DNA from: Luteimonas aquatica
GTDB lineage: Bacteria > Pseudomonadota > Gammaproteobacteria > Xanthomonadales > Xanthomonadaceae
DNA length: 64,000 bases
NCBI RefSeq assembly: GCF_022662575.1
Contig: NZ_JALBFU010000002.1
Location: 124,001-188,000 of the forward strand
Reading direction: 5' to 3'
Below are positions 63,292-64,000 of the stretch, piece by piece. A program made the translations under genes and the position numbers. The notes beneath the pieces are model-generated. The model did no database searches. It was not told the DNA's origin and worked only from the letters and a program-made list of their open reading frames with translations. Within the stretch, counting starts at the first letter, position 1, and every line of letters starts with the position of its first letter.

Positions 63292-64000
63292 TCAGCCGCC
63301 AGAAGCGGTGGGCGCGGCGCAGACGAACTTCTTGCGCGGCCCGCGCGTGTCGCCGCGCAGGCGCTGCGACAGAGGCAGGGCGTCGCCATCGCCCTTGCCC
63401 GCGGCGCTCATGCGCCAGTCGTAGAGCACGCTGAAGGCCAGCACGCGCGCCACGTACTCGCGGGTCTCCTTGTAGGTGACCGTCTCGATCCAGAAGTCCG
63501 CGTCCATGCCCGGCCGCTGCGACTGCCAGCGCGCCACCGGCGTCGGGCCGGCGTTGTAGGCGGCGATGGCGAAGTAGGGCTGGCCATACTTGTCGAGCAT
63601 CTGCCGCAGGTAGGCGCTGCCGATGGTGATGTTGGTGTCCGAGTCGTACAGGCTGTTGGCGCCGGCGTAGGGGATGCCCAGGCGCTTGGCGACGCCGGCG
63701 CCGGTGCCGGGCACGATCTGCATCAGGCCCATGGCGTTCGCCCCCGAGCGCGCACGCGGGTTGAACACGCTCTCGGCGCGGATCTCGGCCGCGACCCAGG
63801 CCGGGTCGAGCGCGTTCTTGGCGGCCTCGCGGCGGATGGTGTCGCCGTGGTGCAGCGGGAAGCGCAGCCGGTACAGGCGCGACTCGTCGGGATAGTTCTT
63901 GCCGCCGACGTTGACCAGGCCGAACACGGCGCGGTCGAACCAGCCGTCGTCCTGCGCCACTTCCACGGCCAGGCGGCGCTGGGTGTCGTCGAAGCGCGAG
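63292..64000 (-). CDS. slt: Soluble lytic murein transglycosylase, C-terminal part (5' end outside window)
   Basis: At least 235 codons open to the right edge. The lysozyme-like GH23 domain has the catalytic Glu in AEIRAESVFNPRARSGANAMGLMQIVPGTG and the repeats FAIAAYNAGP. The helical part upstream is truncated. It cleaves peptidoglycan glycan strands to anhydromuropeptides in the periplasm. The C-terminus (RGDTRGPRKKFVCAAPTASGG) is short and basic. The exact Slt subgroup cannot be decided from the fragment. Confidence 0.9.
   Translation of the reverse strand, partial: SRFDDTQRRLAVEVAQDDGWFDRAVFGLVNVGGKNYPDESRLYRLRFPLHHGDTIRREAAKNALDPAWVAAEIRAESVFNPRARSGANAMGLMQIVPGTGAGVAKRLGIPYAGANSLYDSDTNITIGSAYLRQMLDKYGQPYFAIAAYNAGPTPVARWQSQRPGMDADFWIETVTYKETREYVARVLAFSVLYDWRMSAAGKGDGDALPLSQRLRGDTRGPRKKFVCAAPTASGG

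Noticed and set aside
1-64000. CRISPR arrays, tRNA or rRNA genes, insertion sequences and prophage genes
   Set aside because: No regularly spaced repeats, cloverleaf signature, transposase motif or phage structural gene was found when reading both strands. A tRNA search program was not available.

Overview
The window is a GC-rich (about 70 %) chromosomal segment of a gammaproteobacterium, most likely a Xanthomonadaceae/Lysobacteraceae member (Lysobacter- or Luteimonas-like). The evidence is a long Rho beside trxA and rhlB, an aa3 oxidase cluster ordered ctaC-ctaD-ctaG-ctaE-SURF1-ctaA-ctaB, an rpsU/yqeY/dnaG block divergent from tsaD, and an N-acetylglucosamine (GlcNAc) locus of the Xanthomonas type. 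No rRNA, tRNA, CRISPR array, prophage or insertion sequence was seen.

Layout. 0-10 kb: the end of cydB, a YcgL protein, a large membrane-anchored ankyrin protein, a TfoX-N protein, a KefB/C-type antiporter, a FAD oxidoreductase and two tandem secreted TonB-C-like proteins. 10-16.5 kb: rho, trxA, rhlB and ftsEX. 16.5-20.5 kb: a double-receiver response regulator, a VOC protein, ung, a HipA-like/DUF3037 pair and an unknown secreted protein. 20.5-24 kb: putA. 24-32.3 kb: the cytochrome aa3 oxidase and heme A cluster. 32.3-38.6 kb: a BASS transporter, an orphan AbiGi-like gene of lower GC, an S9 peptidase and a frameshifted secreted GEVED/DUF11 protein. 38.6-47.3 kb: dnaG, a GNAT enzyme, yqeY, rpsU, tsaD, folB, folK, a VOC protein, a pteridine-reductase-like SDR, a MidA-type methyltransferase and a VanZ-like protein. 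47.3-59.6 kb: the GlcNAc locus. 59.6-64 kb: an S41 peptidase with a MarR regulator, cca, a PH-domain protein and the 3' part of slt.

The GlcNAc locus is a complete scavenging unit. The leftward arm carries the sugar kinase, a TonB-dependent receptor and a GH20 hexosaminidase. The rightward arm carries nagP, nagR, nagB-II, nagA and nagX. The divergent intergenic region holds three CAACGTT-centred palindromic sites that are good candidates for NagR operators.

The most notable oddities are: an exact 8-bp tandem duplication that breaks the GEVED/DUF11 gene at a slippage-prone site; a receiver domain that has lost its phospho-acceptor Asp; the orphan AbiGi-like gene; a sharply lower-GC patch inside the TonB receptor gene; a palindrome lying in frame within putA; and an SCO-like protein in the cta cluster with a CX3C motif but no obvious histidine ligand. 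No clearly new multi-gene system was identified. The rest of the window is mainly conserved chromosome backbone.
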